Of a stretch of 20,612 nucleotides of DNA, positions 14,171 to 20,612 are shown piece after piece. Position 1 is the first letter of the stretch. Every line of letters begins with the position of its first letter. The stretch is from SG8-4 sp964562575. GTDB taxonomy: Bacteria; Planctomycetota; Phycisphaerae; Sedimentisphaerales; Anaerobacaceae. The stretch spans positions 1 through 20,612 of the forward strand of contig CAZLTY010000060.1 of the NCBI GenBank assembly GCA_964562575.1, written 5' to 3'. The position numbers and the translations under genes were made by a program. Below the pieces are notes generated by a model. That model did not search any database. It saw only the letters and a program-made list of their open reading frames with translations, and was not told where the DNA came from.

Positions 14171-15329
14171 TGTAAAGGTGCACGTCCCATGGCCCGAAGT
14201 CGTCTGTGAAGACGCCGTCGCGTAAAGTGACCGCTCTATTCTCGCCGAGAACTTCCACGATTCCGGCGTCTCCGAGGCCCTGCAAGGTGAATGTCGCGGT
14301 TGTCTTGTCGCCTCGCATCGCGACGGCGAAAACATATGTCGCGCCGGCGTGCTTTTTGACCATGCTGGCGACGGGCACGGCGTTGTTGTCCGACGAGACG
14401 GCCGCCCCGCCGTCAATCGTTGGACTGTTTAGAACGGGCGCCAATTCGGTAATCCGCTTGTTTACCGCAGTGACCGCCGAGAGCATGCCGGGATCGGTTA
14501 GAAGCGCCGATTCGTTGAATCTCGGCTCCCACTCGTGAACGAAATAGACAATGCCCGTCGAGCCGTGAATGACCGACATCCACACCTCGCATCTGACCTC
14601 GTGGGGTGTGGCCTTCTCTGTAGGGTTGTGAATTCGAGTGCACTCGATGCAGTTCCAGACCGGTTTGGCGCCCTCGGTCCACTTGACAAGCCGCTCGACG
14701 CCTTTTGCAACGTACCACAGATTACCGGCCACCTCCGGCTTGTCGTGTGCGGCGGGGTAGATGTCGAACGAGGCGATATCGCAGCCTTTGAGGTACTCGG
14801 GGTAGTCCTCGGGGTGGTTGGCCCTGACACCGCGGCCATGCCAGCCGTCCCAGGCCACGCCCTGGCCCAGATTGAGCAGAACAGGACGCGTCGGATCGGC
14901 CTTGCGAATCCTGTTGTAGCCCTCGACTATCTTGCTCGGTTCGATGGGCGGGCCATAACCTTTGCCTCTGCCCAGAGACTGGGCGTTGTCGGGCTCATCG
15001 CCGTGCATCCAACCGATTATCGTCGGATCATCGGCGAGTTGAAGGCCCGCTTTGTTCTGATGGCAAATCACCTTCATGCCCGCCTTTTTTAGATCGGCAA
15101 GTTGCTGGGCGGTCGGGCCTCTCCAGAGCGCAACGTATGTGTTGATCCCCGCCTGCTTGTATCTGGCGGCATTGGCGGGATTCTGGAGCCAGACGGCGAT
15201 CGGAAAGAAGTCGACGTTGTGAGGCGGCCCATTCTTCCATTTGGCATACTGGTTTACTGGGCCATCTGCCGCCCCCGAGAGGCTGTTGGAGAGTGATATG
15301 AGGATAATCAAGCAGCCTTTGCGAATCAT
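14157..15329 (-). CDS. Exported TIM-barrel glycosidase-like protein
   Basis: The protein is 390 residues from the ATG at 15329, which has a strong AAAGGAG site upstream; a frame to 15419 adds 30 residues before the signal peptide and is rejected. A signal peptide (about 1-21) is followed by a barrel-like domain: INTYVALWRGP (about 62-72), then GWMHGDEPDN (106-115), then SFDIYPA (about 187-193), WNCIECTR (225-232), and YFVHEWEPR (262-270). E112 in the GDEPD segment fits an acid/base position at the end of a beta strand, as in GH42- or DUF4434-like hydrolases, and E229 could be a second carboxylate. About 90 C-terminal residues form a beta-rich domain. Substrate is unknown. It is divergent from the DUF6807-DUF1080 gene. 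The stop codon TGA is inside a dispersed repeat hairpin. Confidence 0.7.
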   Translation of the reverse strand: MIRKGCLIILISLSNSLSGAADGPVNQYAKWKNGPPHNVDFFPIAVWLQNPANAARYKQAGINTYVALWRGPTAQQLADLKKAGMKVICHQNKAGLQLADDPTIIGWMHGDEPDNAQSLGRGKGYGPPIEPSKIVEGYNRIRKADPTRPVLLNLGQGVAWDGWHGRGVRANHPEDYPEYLKGCDIASFDIYPAAHDKPEVAGNLWYVAKGVERLVKWTEGAKPVWNCIECTRIHNPTEKATPHEVRCEVWMSVIHGSTGIVYFVHEWEPRFNESALLTDPGMLSAVTAVNKRITELAPVLNSPTIDGGAAVSSDNNAVPVASMVKKHAGATYVFAVAMRGDKTTATFTLQGLGDAGIVEVLGENRAVTLRDGVFTDDFGPWDVHLYRIYP

Positions 15330-15471
15330 AAGTCCACTCCTTTTAGCGTTTCGGCTTTTCAAATGCAACGCGGCGTCTCGAGCGAAGGAGAAGCTAACAA
15401 CAAAGCACCGACAACGCAAGCAAAAGGCAAATGTCGATTTCTCAGCAATAGGAAAATTTCCAAGATGGGGC

Positions 15472-15500
15472 TTGATTGGCCGCCATATCAGTATTAGAAT
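15472..15500 (+). promoter_or_regulatory. Promoter candidate for the DUF6807-DUF1080 gene
   Basis: TTGATT (15472-15477) and TAGAAT (15495-15500) are spaced by exactly 17 nt. The expected leader is about 55 nt before the ATG at 15562. No obvious operator overlaps it, and the opposing gene lacks a comparably clear promoter in this gap. Confidence 0.5.
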
Positions 15501-15561
15501 CTGTGTTTTTGCCCCGAAGAAACCGGTAGACGAAAAAAGCTGGATCGAAAGGAGAGCAACG

Positions 15562-17433
15562 ATGCGAAAGCCCGTTTCAACACTGATACGTCTGATTCTT
15601 GTGCTCGTTTTCTGTGCTTGTTTGTTATCATCCCAATCGGTTACTTATGGTCAGTCTCTGGGCACGATCACCGTCGAGGCAGGAGACTACAAGCGGCTTG
15701 ATGTGCCGGTGTCGCTCGATCTAAGCGGCCTGCCGGGAATCGGTTTTCCCTTGGAGGAGCTTAGCCTGGTGGAGATCAAGGGCTCACAACGCCTCAGAGT
15801 GCCGGCACAGTTCGAGGCCGGCAGCCCGCCCCGGCTGTGGTGGGTGCTTTCGGGCACAACGCCGGCGGCAGGCACACGAACATATGAGCTTGTCAAAGGC
15901 GGCGTCCGTTCCCGCACCGGCGTCGGCATCAGGCGGGATGCAAAGGTCATTGAGATTAAGAAGGAGGGGACAAAGGTTCTCAGCTATAACCATGCCATTG
16001 TCCCGCCACCGGCTGGCCAGAGCAAACTGTATAACCGCAGCGCCTTCATCCATCCCCTGTGGTCGCCGGCCGGGTCGGTGCTGACGAACATTCATCCGTC
16101 GGACCATTATCACCACGTCGGAATCTGGATGCCCTGGACGAAAACCAAATTTGAGGGCAAGGCGGTGGACTTCTGGAACCTCAATGCGGGCCAGGGCACT
16201 GTCCGGTTTGAGAGGTTTCTCTCGACCACCAGCGGGCCTGTTTTCGGCGGATTCCAGGCCGAGCACGATCACGTCGCGCTACAGACAGCCGACGGCGAGA
16301 AGGTCGTGCTCAAGGAGGTCTGGGACGTGCGTGTCTATAATGTCGGCGGTCCGAATGCACAACGTCCGGGCACCGGCTACTGGCTTTGGGATATTGTCTC
16401 GACCCAGCGCTGCGTTGCGGACAGCCCGCTGCTGCTGGAAAAATATCGCTACGGCGGCTTCGGTTTCCGCGGAAGCGCCGACTGGAAGGGCGAGACTGCC
16501 AGCTACCTGACCAGCACGGGCAAGACCCGAAAGGACGGTCACGCAACCCGCGCCCGATGGTGCGATGCCGCGGGTGTCTCCGACGGCAAGTGGAAGGGCG
16601 TGACGTTCTTCAGTCATCCGAGTAACTTCCGCCATCCCGAGGCGATGCGGATCTGGCCCGGCTTCGAGCAGGAGGTGTTCTTCAACTGGGCGCCGGTGCA
16701 GACGGGCGAGTTCGAGATGAAACCTGGCCGCGATCATGTGTTCCGCTATCGCCAGTTCGTGCATGAGGGCAAGGTAGACGTCGAGAGAACCGAGCAGATT
16801 TGGAACGACTACGCCCACCCGCCGAAAGTTGAGATTGCCACCGTCGAGTCGGACGATGCTATCATGCTTTTCGGTGGTGCGGGCTTGTCGCAGCACTGGA
16901 CGACCGGAAGCAGCAAGCCGATAGGGTGGAAGCAGATCGGCGATACGGTGAAGATCTCACCGAGGACCGGCAGCATAGTGACCAAGCGCAACTTCACCGA
17001 TTTCAAGATGCATCTCGAGTTCAAGATCCCGCAGATGCCGGCGAAAGTCAAGGGTCAGGGCCGGGGCAACAGCGGCGTTTATATCCAGCGCCGCTACGAG
17101 CTTCAGATTCTCGACTCTTACGGGCTCCAACTGCAGAAAAACGACTGCGCGTCAATGTACAAGACCAAGGCACCGGACAAAAACGTCTGTAAGATGCCGC
17201 AACAGTGGCAGAGCTACGACATTATCTTCGGCGCGGCGAAATTCGACGGTAATAAGAAAACGAAAAATGCTCGAATAACAGTCTGGCACAACGGGATTCT
17301 GGTTCACAACGACTTCGAGATCCCGAACAAGACCGGCGCCGGCCAAAAGGAAGGACCCAGGCCCGGTCCGATTCTACTCCAGGATCACGGTAACGAAATA
17401 TCATTCAGGAATATCTGGATTGTGCCTCTGTAG
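15562..17433 (+). CDS. Exported DUF6807 (PmoA-like) and DUF1080 fusion protein
   Basis: The product is 623 residues. The start at 15562 has AAAGGAG upstream and directly precedes a signal peptide (1-31, ending YGQ); an open frame reaching back to 15241 has no site. Residues about 35-415 form a DUF6807 (PmoA-like) domain, recognisable by FIHPLWSPAGSVLTNIHP (162-179), DHYHHVGIWMPWTK (181-194), FEGKAVDFWN (197-206) and FFSHPSNFRHP (349-359). Residues about 427-623 are a DUF1080 domain, the 3-keto-disaccharide hydrolase family, with the jelly-roll signatures GNSGVYIQ (502-509), YELQILDS (512-519), and PILLQDHGNEISFRNIWI (603-620). The fusion suggests that both domains act on the same glycoside in the periplasm. 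DUF6807 has no settled biochemical role; the PmoA label reflects a historical annotation, not methane oxidation. It is followed after 15 nt by a second DUF6807 gene. Confidence 0.85.
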   Translation: MRKPVSTLIRLILVLVFCACLLSSQSVTYGQSLGTITVEAGDYKRLDVPVSLDLSGLPGIGFPLEELSLVEIKGSQRLRVPAQFEAGSPPRLWWVLSGTTPAAGTRTYELVKGGVRSRTGVGIRRDAKVIEIKKEGTKVLSYNHAIVPPPAGQSKLYNRSAFIHPLWSPAGSVLTNIHPSDHYHHVGIWMPWTKTKFEGKAVDFWNLNAGQGTVRFERFLSTTSGPVFGGFQAEHDHVALQTADGEKVVLKEVWDVRVYNVGGPNAQRPGTGYWLWDIVSTQRCVADSPLLLEKYRYGGFGFRGSADWKGETASYLTSTGKTRKDGHATRARWCDAAGVSDGKWKGVTFFSHPSNFRHPEAMRIWPGFEQEVFFNWAPVQTGEFEMKPGRDHVFRYRQFVHEGKVDVERTEQIWNDYAHPPKVEIATVESDDAIMLFGGAGLSQHWTTGSSKPIGWKQIGDTVKISPRTGSIVTKRNFTDFKMHLEFKIPQMPAKVKGQGRGNSGVYIQRRYELQILDSYGLQLQKNDCASMYKTKAPDKNVCKMPQQWQSYDIIFGAAKFDGNKKTKNARITVWHNGILVHNDFEIPNKTGAGQKEGPRPGPILLQDHGNEISFRNIWIVPL

Positions 17434-17448
17434 AGAAAGGCTCCGAAG

Positions 17449-18447
17449 ATGAAAAGAAAGATTCGATCTGCGAGCGTTCTGTTTTTTGCGACGGCGATTC
17501 TCCTCTGCGACGTGGCCGGTGGCAAAGAGCCTCACCCGGTAGGGACTTTTTCCTGGCAGGACACCGAAGGCGAGTATCTCGACTTGCTTTTCGACGGCAA
17601 GAAGGTGACGCGCTACATGTACGCCTATGATACTTCGACGGAGCAGCGCACATTCGAGACCTACAAGCCGTTTCACCATGTCTACGACGCCGAGGGCAAT
17701 TTGCTTACGAACGGCCCGGACGGCTCCAGCGCATATCCGAGAAAAGGAATTCGCTATCCGCACCATCGCGGCATTCTCATCGGCTGGAACAAGCTGATGT
17801 TCGAAGGCCGGCGGTATGATCTATGGCACATGAAAGAGGTACACCAGGTGCATCAGAAGTTCGCCGAGCTGAGCGCCGGGCCGGATATGGCGCAGTCAAC
17901 GGCGCTGATTCACTGGAATGCTCTGGACGGCAAACCGATGCTTGTCGAGCACCGCAGGACCATAGTGCGCCGCCAGAGCAATCCGAACGTTATTGTGGTG
18001 GATTTCCAAACCGAATTGAGAGCCGTCAGAGGCGATGTGCTGCTGGATGGCGATCCCGAACATGCCGGAGTTCAGTATCGAGCGCACAACGGCGTTGCCG
18101 CCGGAGGCAAGGACGACAAGGCGACGTACCTGTTCCACGCCGACGGCATCGATCCGAAGAAAGACTACGATCTGCCCTGGGTGGCCATGTCGTACGCTTT
18201 GGACAGCGGGCGCTATGTCGTTCAGCACATGAATCATCCAGGCAACCCGAGGCCGACGATCTACTCGGCCTATCGTGACTACGGGCGTTTCGGTGCGTTT
18301 TTCAAAAAGGAAATCCCCCAGGACACGGGCTTGACGCTGTTCTATCGTGTCATCCTGAGTCGGGGCGAGATGCCCGATCGGCGGCTGCTGGCGGACAGGT
18401 ACTCGGCATATGTTGGCGGGCCGAAAGCTGAGCCACAGAGCCGTTGA
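17449..18447 (+). CDS. Exported DUF6807 (PmoA-like) protein
   Basis: This encodes 332 residues with an AAAGG site upstream, 15 nt after the preceding stop. Residues 1-24 form a signal peptide. The rest is a single DUF6807 domain. The segments KPFHHVYDAEGNLLTNGPDG, YPHHRGILIGWNKLMFEG and RYDLWH align with the corresponding parts of the upstream fusion protein (IHPLWSPAGSVLTN, DHYHHVGIW, DFWN). The conserved histidines of the HH-x-G-I motif are kept. The C-terminal part (YVVQHMNHPGNPRP, and FYRVILSRGEMPD) is also typical. With the upstream gene this makes a tandem of two diverged paralogs, one fused to DUF1080. The domain is probably a carbohydrate-binding or -processing module in this setting. 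Confidence 0.85.
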   Translation: MKRKIRSASVLFFATAILLCDVAGGKEPHPVGTFSWQDTEGEYLDLLFDGKKVTRYMYAYDTSTEQRTFETYKPFHHVYDAEGNLLTNGPDGSSAYPRKGIRYPHHRGILIGWNKLMFEGRRYDLWHMKEVHQVHQKFAELSAGPDMAQSTALIHWNALDGKPMLVEHRRTIVRRQSNPNVIVVDFQTELRAVRGDVLLDGDPEHAGVQYRAHNGVAAGGKDDKATYLFHADGIDPKKDYDLPWVAMSYALDSGRYVVQHMNHPGNPRPTIYSAYRDYGRFGAFFKKEIPQDTGLTLFYRVILSRGEMPDRRLLADRYSAYVGGPKAEPQSR

Positions 18448-18477
18448 GGCCGACGCGAGACGACAATTTGGGAGTTT

Positions 18478-18509
18478 GCGATTGATTGTCAATCGCAACC
18501 GGATATAAT
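18478..18509 (+). promoter_or_regulatory. Promoter with overlapping palindrome
   Basis: A TTGATT box (18482-18487) is 16 nt from a perfect TATAAT (18504-18509). A perfect inverted repeat GCGATTGA-TTG-TCAATCGC (18478-18496) covers the -35 box, which suits a repressor or activator site. It follows the second DUF6807 gene, so the isomerase and oxidoreductase genes may have their own control, with a leader of about 195 nt. Confidence 0.5.
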
Positions 18510-18712
18510 TTATGGATCGTTTTTTCGGAGTTTCGGTAGAGAAAAACCCTGGTGCAGTTGGGCGTAAGTCTCTCCATGGAAGGTAGTTGCAGCACTGGCG
18601 CTCAAAAGGAGGAAATCGTACGCAGATCGTCCCGGCTCGCTGGGATTGACATTGTTTCGTTTGTAGTGGCACATTATTAGAATCGGAAATCGCAATTTAA
18701 GGAGAATATCAA

Positions 18713-19711
18713 ATGGCAAGACCGGTTACACTATTCACCGGCCAGTGGGCGGACCTGCCGCTCGCAAAGCTGGCCAAGAAAGCCGCGGACTGGGGATACG
18801 ATGGGTTGGAATTGGCGTGCTGGGGAGACCACTTCGATGTGGACAAGGCCCTGAGCGACCGCAGCTACTGCAAGACCAAGCGTGCCCTGCTGAAGAAGCA
18901 TGGCCTCAAGGTGTTCGCGATATCGACACATCTGGTTGGCCAGGCCGTGTGCGACAATATTGACGAGCGTCACAAGGCAATACTGCCGCCGGATGTCTGG
19001 GGCGACGGTGACCCCGAGGGTGTCCGCAAGCGTGCGGCCGACAAGGTAATCGATGCCGCCAAGGCCGCCAGAAGGCTGGGCGTAGATGTCGTCAATGGTT
19101 TTACCGGCAGTTCCATCTGGCACATGGTCTACTCGTTTCCGCCGGCCTCGCCGGATGCGATAGAGGCCGGCTACAAGGACTTCGCAAAGCGCTTCCGACG
19201 CATCCTCAACGCTTTCAAGGCCGAAGGCGTGAAGTTTGCTCTGGAGGTTCACCCGACCGAGATCGCGTTTGACATCGCCTCGGCTCAGCGCGCCATCAAG
19301 GCGATCAAAGGCCACAAGTCTTTTGGCTTCAACTACGACCCCAGCCATCTCGGATACCAGGGCGTAGACTATGTCAAGTTCATCCGCACCTTTGGCGACC
19401 GCATCTTCCACGCTCACATGAAGGATGTATGGTGGGGTCACGGAGACGGCACAGTCGGTGTCTTCGGCGGTCATACCGAGTTCGCCGATCCGCGCCGCTA
19501 CTGGGACTTCCGCTCGATCGGCCACGGCGACATCAACTTCGAGGAAATCATAGTCGCCCTCAACGACGTCGGTTACCAGGGGCCGCTGTCGGTCGAATGG
19601 GAAGACAGCCGGATGGACCGCGAGCATGGCGCCGCCGAGGCCGCCGCGTTCTTCAAGAAGGCCGACTTCAAGCCTTCGGCGGTTGCTTTCGATGCGCAAT
19701 TCGACAAATAG
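18713..19711 (+). CDS. Xylose-isomerase-like TIM-barrel sugar isomerase/epimerase
   Basis: The protein is 332 residues, with a strong AAGGAG site 8 nt before the ATG and no signal peptide, so it is cytoplasmic. The fold is that of AP endonuclease 2-like isomerases: WGYDGLELACWG (about 27-38) is the first barrel strand region, and the metal-binding positions can be placed at E178 (ALEVHPTE), D209 (NYDPSHL), H235 (FHAHMKD) and E295 (SVEWED). H212 and H271 may assist. These enzymes interconvert ketoses and aldoses, or epimerise or dehydrate keto-sugars. In related planctomycete and Bacteroidota clusters they act with Gfo/Idh oxidoreductases and DUF1080 proteins on 3-keto sugars. The oxidoreductase gene follows after 78 nt, with a hairpin in between. 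Confidence 0.85.
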   Translation: MARPVTLFTGQWADLPLAKLAKKAADWGYDGLELACWGDHFDVDKALSDRSYCKTKRALLKKHGLKVFAISTHLVGQAVCDNIDERHKAILPPDVWGDGDPEGVRKRAADKVIDAAKAARRLGVDVVNGFTGSSIWHMVYSFPPASPDAIEAGYKDFAKRFRRILNAFKAEGVKFALEVHPTEIAFDIASAQRAIKAIKGHKSFGFNYDPSHLGYQGVDYVKFIRTFGDRIFHAHMKDVWWGHGDGTVGVFGGHTEFADPRRYWDFRSIGHGDINFEEIIVALNDVGYQGPLSVEWEDSRMDREHGAAEAAAFFKKADFKPSAVAFDAQFDK

Positions 19712-19729
19712 TCGAGATAAACTCTGTGG

Positions 19730-19765
19730 GGCTCGCGGAGCGTTAAGCTACTGTCTTCGCGAGCC
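19730..19765 (+). terminator. Hairpin between isomerase and oxidoreductase genes
   Basis: GGCTCGCG (19730-19737) pairs exactly with CGCGAGCC (19758-19765) around a 20-nt loop that holds a further small AGC-rich pairing. There is no run of T after it, so it may be a processing or attenuation hairpin rather than a classical terminator. The next gene starts 24 nt downstream. Confidence 0.4.
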
Positions 19766-19789
19766 ATCGGATAATAGTAAGGTTTACTT

Positions 19790-20612
19790 ATGACAAGTGA
19801 GAACAATCTCAGCCGGCGCCGGTTCTTGGCCGGGGCGGTCAACGCTGCGGCCGGGGCGGTGACGCTGCCGTATTTCGTTCCGGCTTCGGTTTTTGCCGGG
19901 GCCGGCAGCGCCCCGAGCGAACGAATCACGCTGGGTTTCATAGGCGCGGGCAAGCAGAGCAAGCATCTGATGAAATCTTTCCTGAACTCGCCCGGCACGC
20001 ACGTCGTTGCCGCCTGTGACGTTGACAAGCTCAAGCTGTCGCGGGGCAAGAAAATTGTCGAAGACCACTACGCCCGCAAGAGCGGAGGAACCTACAAAGG
20101 CTGTGACACTTACGGCGACTTCCGCGATGTGCTTGCCCGAGACGATATTGATGCCGTCGTGATCTCGACCCCCGACCATTGGCATGCGATTATGGTCATC
20201 CAGTCCGCCGAGGCGGGCAAGGACATCTACTGCGAGAAACCGCTCTCGCAGACGATCGAGGAGGCCAGGGCTATGGTCACCGCCGTGCGGCGTTACGGGC
20301 GCGTCTTCCAGACCGGCAGTATGCAGCGCTCGGACTGGCACTTCCGCCTGGGTTGCGAGCTTGTCCTCAACGGTTACATCGGCGAGTTGAAGCACGTCAC
20401 CGTAAGTGTCGGTGGCCCGGCCGCCAATCCGGCACTTCCCGCTCAGCCGGTGCCTGACTATCTCGATTGGGAGATGTGGCTCGGCCCGGCGCAGTGGAGA
20501 ACTTATAACTCCGAACTATCCCCACACCTGAGTTGGGACGGATTTCCTCATTGGCGCAATAACCGCCGTTTCGGCGGCGGTGGCATGACCGACTGGGGAG
20601 CGCATCACTTCG
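19790..20612 (+). CDS. Tat-exported Gfo/Idh/MocA oxidoreductase (3' end cut)
   Basis: About 274 residues are visible from the ATG at 19790, with an AAGG site upstream, and the frame is open at the window end. A twin-arginine signal (SRRRFLAG, about 8-15, then a hydrophobic run ending near FAG) directs the folded protein out of the cell. The Rossmann nucleotide site is ITLGFIGAGKQS (about 46-57). The catalytic-lysine motif EKP lies at 149-151 in YCEKPLS. The motif GGGGMTDWGAHH (262-273) is typical of exported planctomycete Gfo/Idh proteins. Family enzymes oxidise or reduce sugar hydroxyls with NAD(P), often tightly bound. With the DUF1080 fusion and the isomerase it suggests a 3-keto-glycoside route. 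Which sugar is used cannot be told. Confidence 0.88.
   Translation, partial: MTSENNLSRRRFLAGAVNAAAGAVTLPYFVPASVFAGAGSAPSERITLGFIGAGKQSKHLMKSFLNSPGTHVVAACDVDKLKLSRGKKIVEDHYARKSGGTYKGCDTYGDFRDVLARDDIDAVVISTPDHWHAIMVIQSAEAGKDIYCEKPLSQTIEEARAMVTAVRRYGRVFQTGSMQRSDWHFRLGCELVLNGYIGELKHVTVSVGGPAANPALPAQPVPDYLDWEMWLGPAQWRTYNSELSPHLSWDGFPHWRNNRRFGGGGMTDWGAHHF

Noticed and set aside
15330..15419. A 30-residue extension of the glycosidase-like protein
   Set aside because: The ATG at 15329 has AAAGGAG upstream and begins the signal peptide directly.
15241..15561. An N-terminal extension of the DUF6807-DUF1080 protein by 107 residues
   Set aside because: It would cross the promoter candidate and the opposing gene's start. 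The start at 15562 has a strong ribosome site and a signal peptide.
18646..18651. A perfect TTGACA close to the isomerase gene as promoter
   Set aside because: No acceptable -10 box lies 15-19 nt downstream. The site at 18482-18509 is much better.
18731..19699. A 322-codon open frame on the minus strand
   Set aside because: It is antisense to the well-supported TIM-barrel isomerase. It has no ribosome site and its sequence matches no family; it reflects the GC-rich third positions of the real gene.

Overview
The window looks like chromosomal DNA from a member of the Planctomycetota, probably a Phycisphaerae-type heterotroph; this is inferred from gene content, since no rRNA or marker gene is present. 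The pointers are a tri-haem protein of the hydrazine-synthase-alpha-like family, DUF6807 and DUF1080 proteins, a Tat-exported Gfo/Idh/MocA oxidoreductase, an exported AGE epimerase, moderately high GC, and many exported carbohydrate-type proteins. A Verrucomicrobiota or Lentisphaerota origin cannot be excluded.

Layout. (1) 1-1005, minus strand: a small two-helix membrane protein followed by the 5' part of an ABC ATPase. The ATPase breaks off near position 331 and runs, out of frame, into a fragment of a Reg_prop-type beta-propeller. (2) 1147-5022: a secreted tri-haem propeller/cytochrome protein (minus) and an exported AGE-family epimerase (plus), divergent from a compact region with two overlapping promoters and a palindrome. 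(3) 5019-7530, minus: hflK, hflC and an untracked 57-residue membrane peptide. A 9-nt-modular inverted repeat sits between hflK and hflC. (4) 7531-8068: a gene-poor stretch with one copy of a dispersed intergenic repeat and a 142-bp MITE-like element with perfect 15-bp inverted ends. (5) 8069-10374, plus: a membrane-anchored C39-like peptidase and a secreted ceramidase-like hydrolase. (6) 10530-13776, minus: a GGDEF diguanylate cyclase with a degenerate receiver domain, and a large membrane protein with a helical C-terminal half. (7) 13963-14170: a composite of the same dispersed repeat, arranged as one copy inside another, overlapping the 3' end of the next gene. (8) 14157-20612: a carbohydrate-oriented cluster. 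It has a TIM-barrel glycosidase-like protein (minus), then on plus a DUF6807-DUF1080 fusion, a second DUF6807 protein, a xylose-isomerase-like TIM barrel and a Tat-exported Gfo/Idh/MocA oxidoreductase cut by the window end.

How they may work together. DUF1080 is the 3-keto-disaccharide hydrolase family, and Gfo/Idh enzymes and TIM-barrel isomerases are its usual partners. The right-hand cluster is therefore best read as an exported pathway for oxidised (3-keto) glycosides, with DUF6807 as the least understood component. The HflKC operon is probably housekeeping membrane quality control. No CRISPR array, tRNA, rRNA or intact transposase gene was seen.
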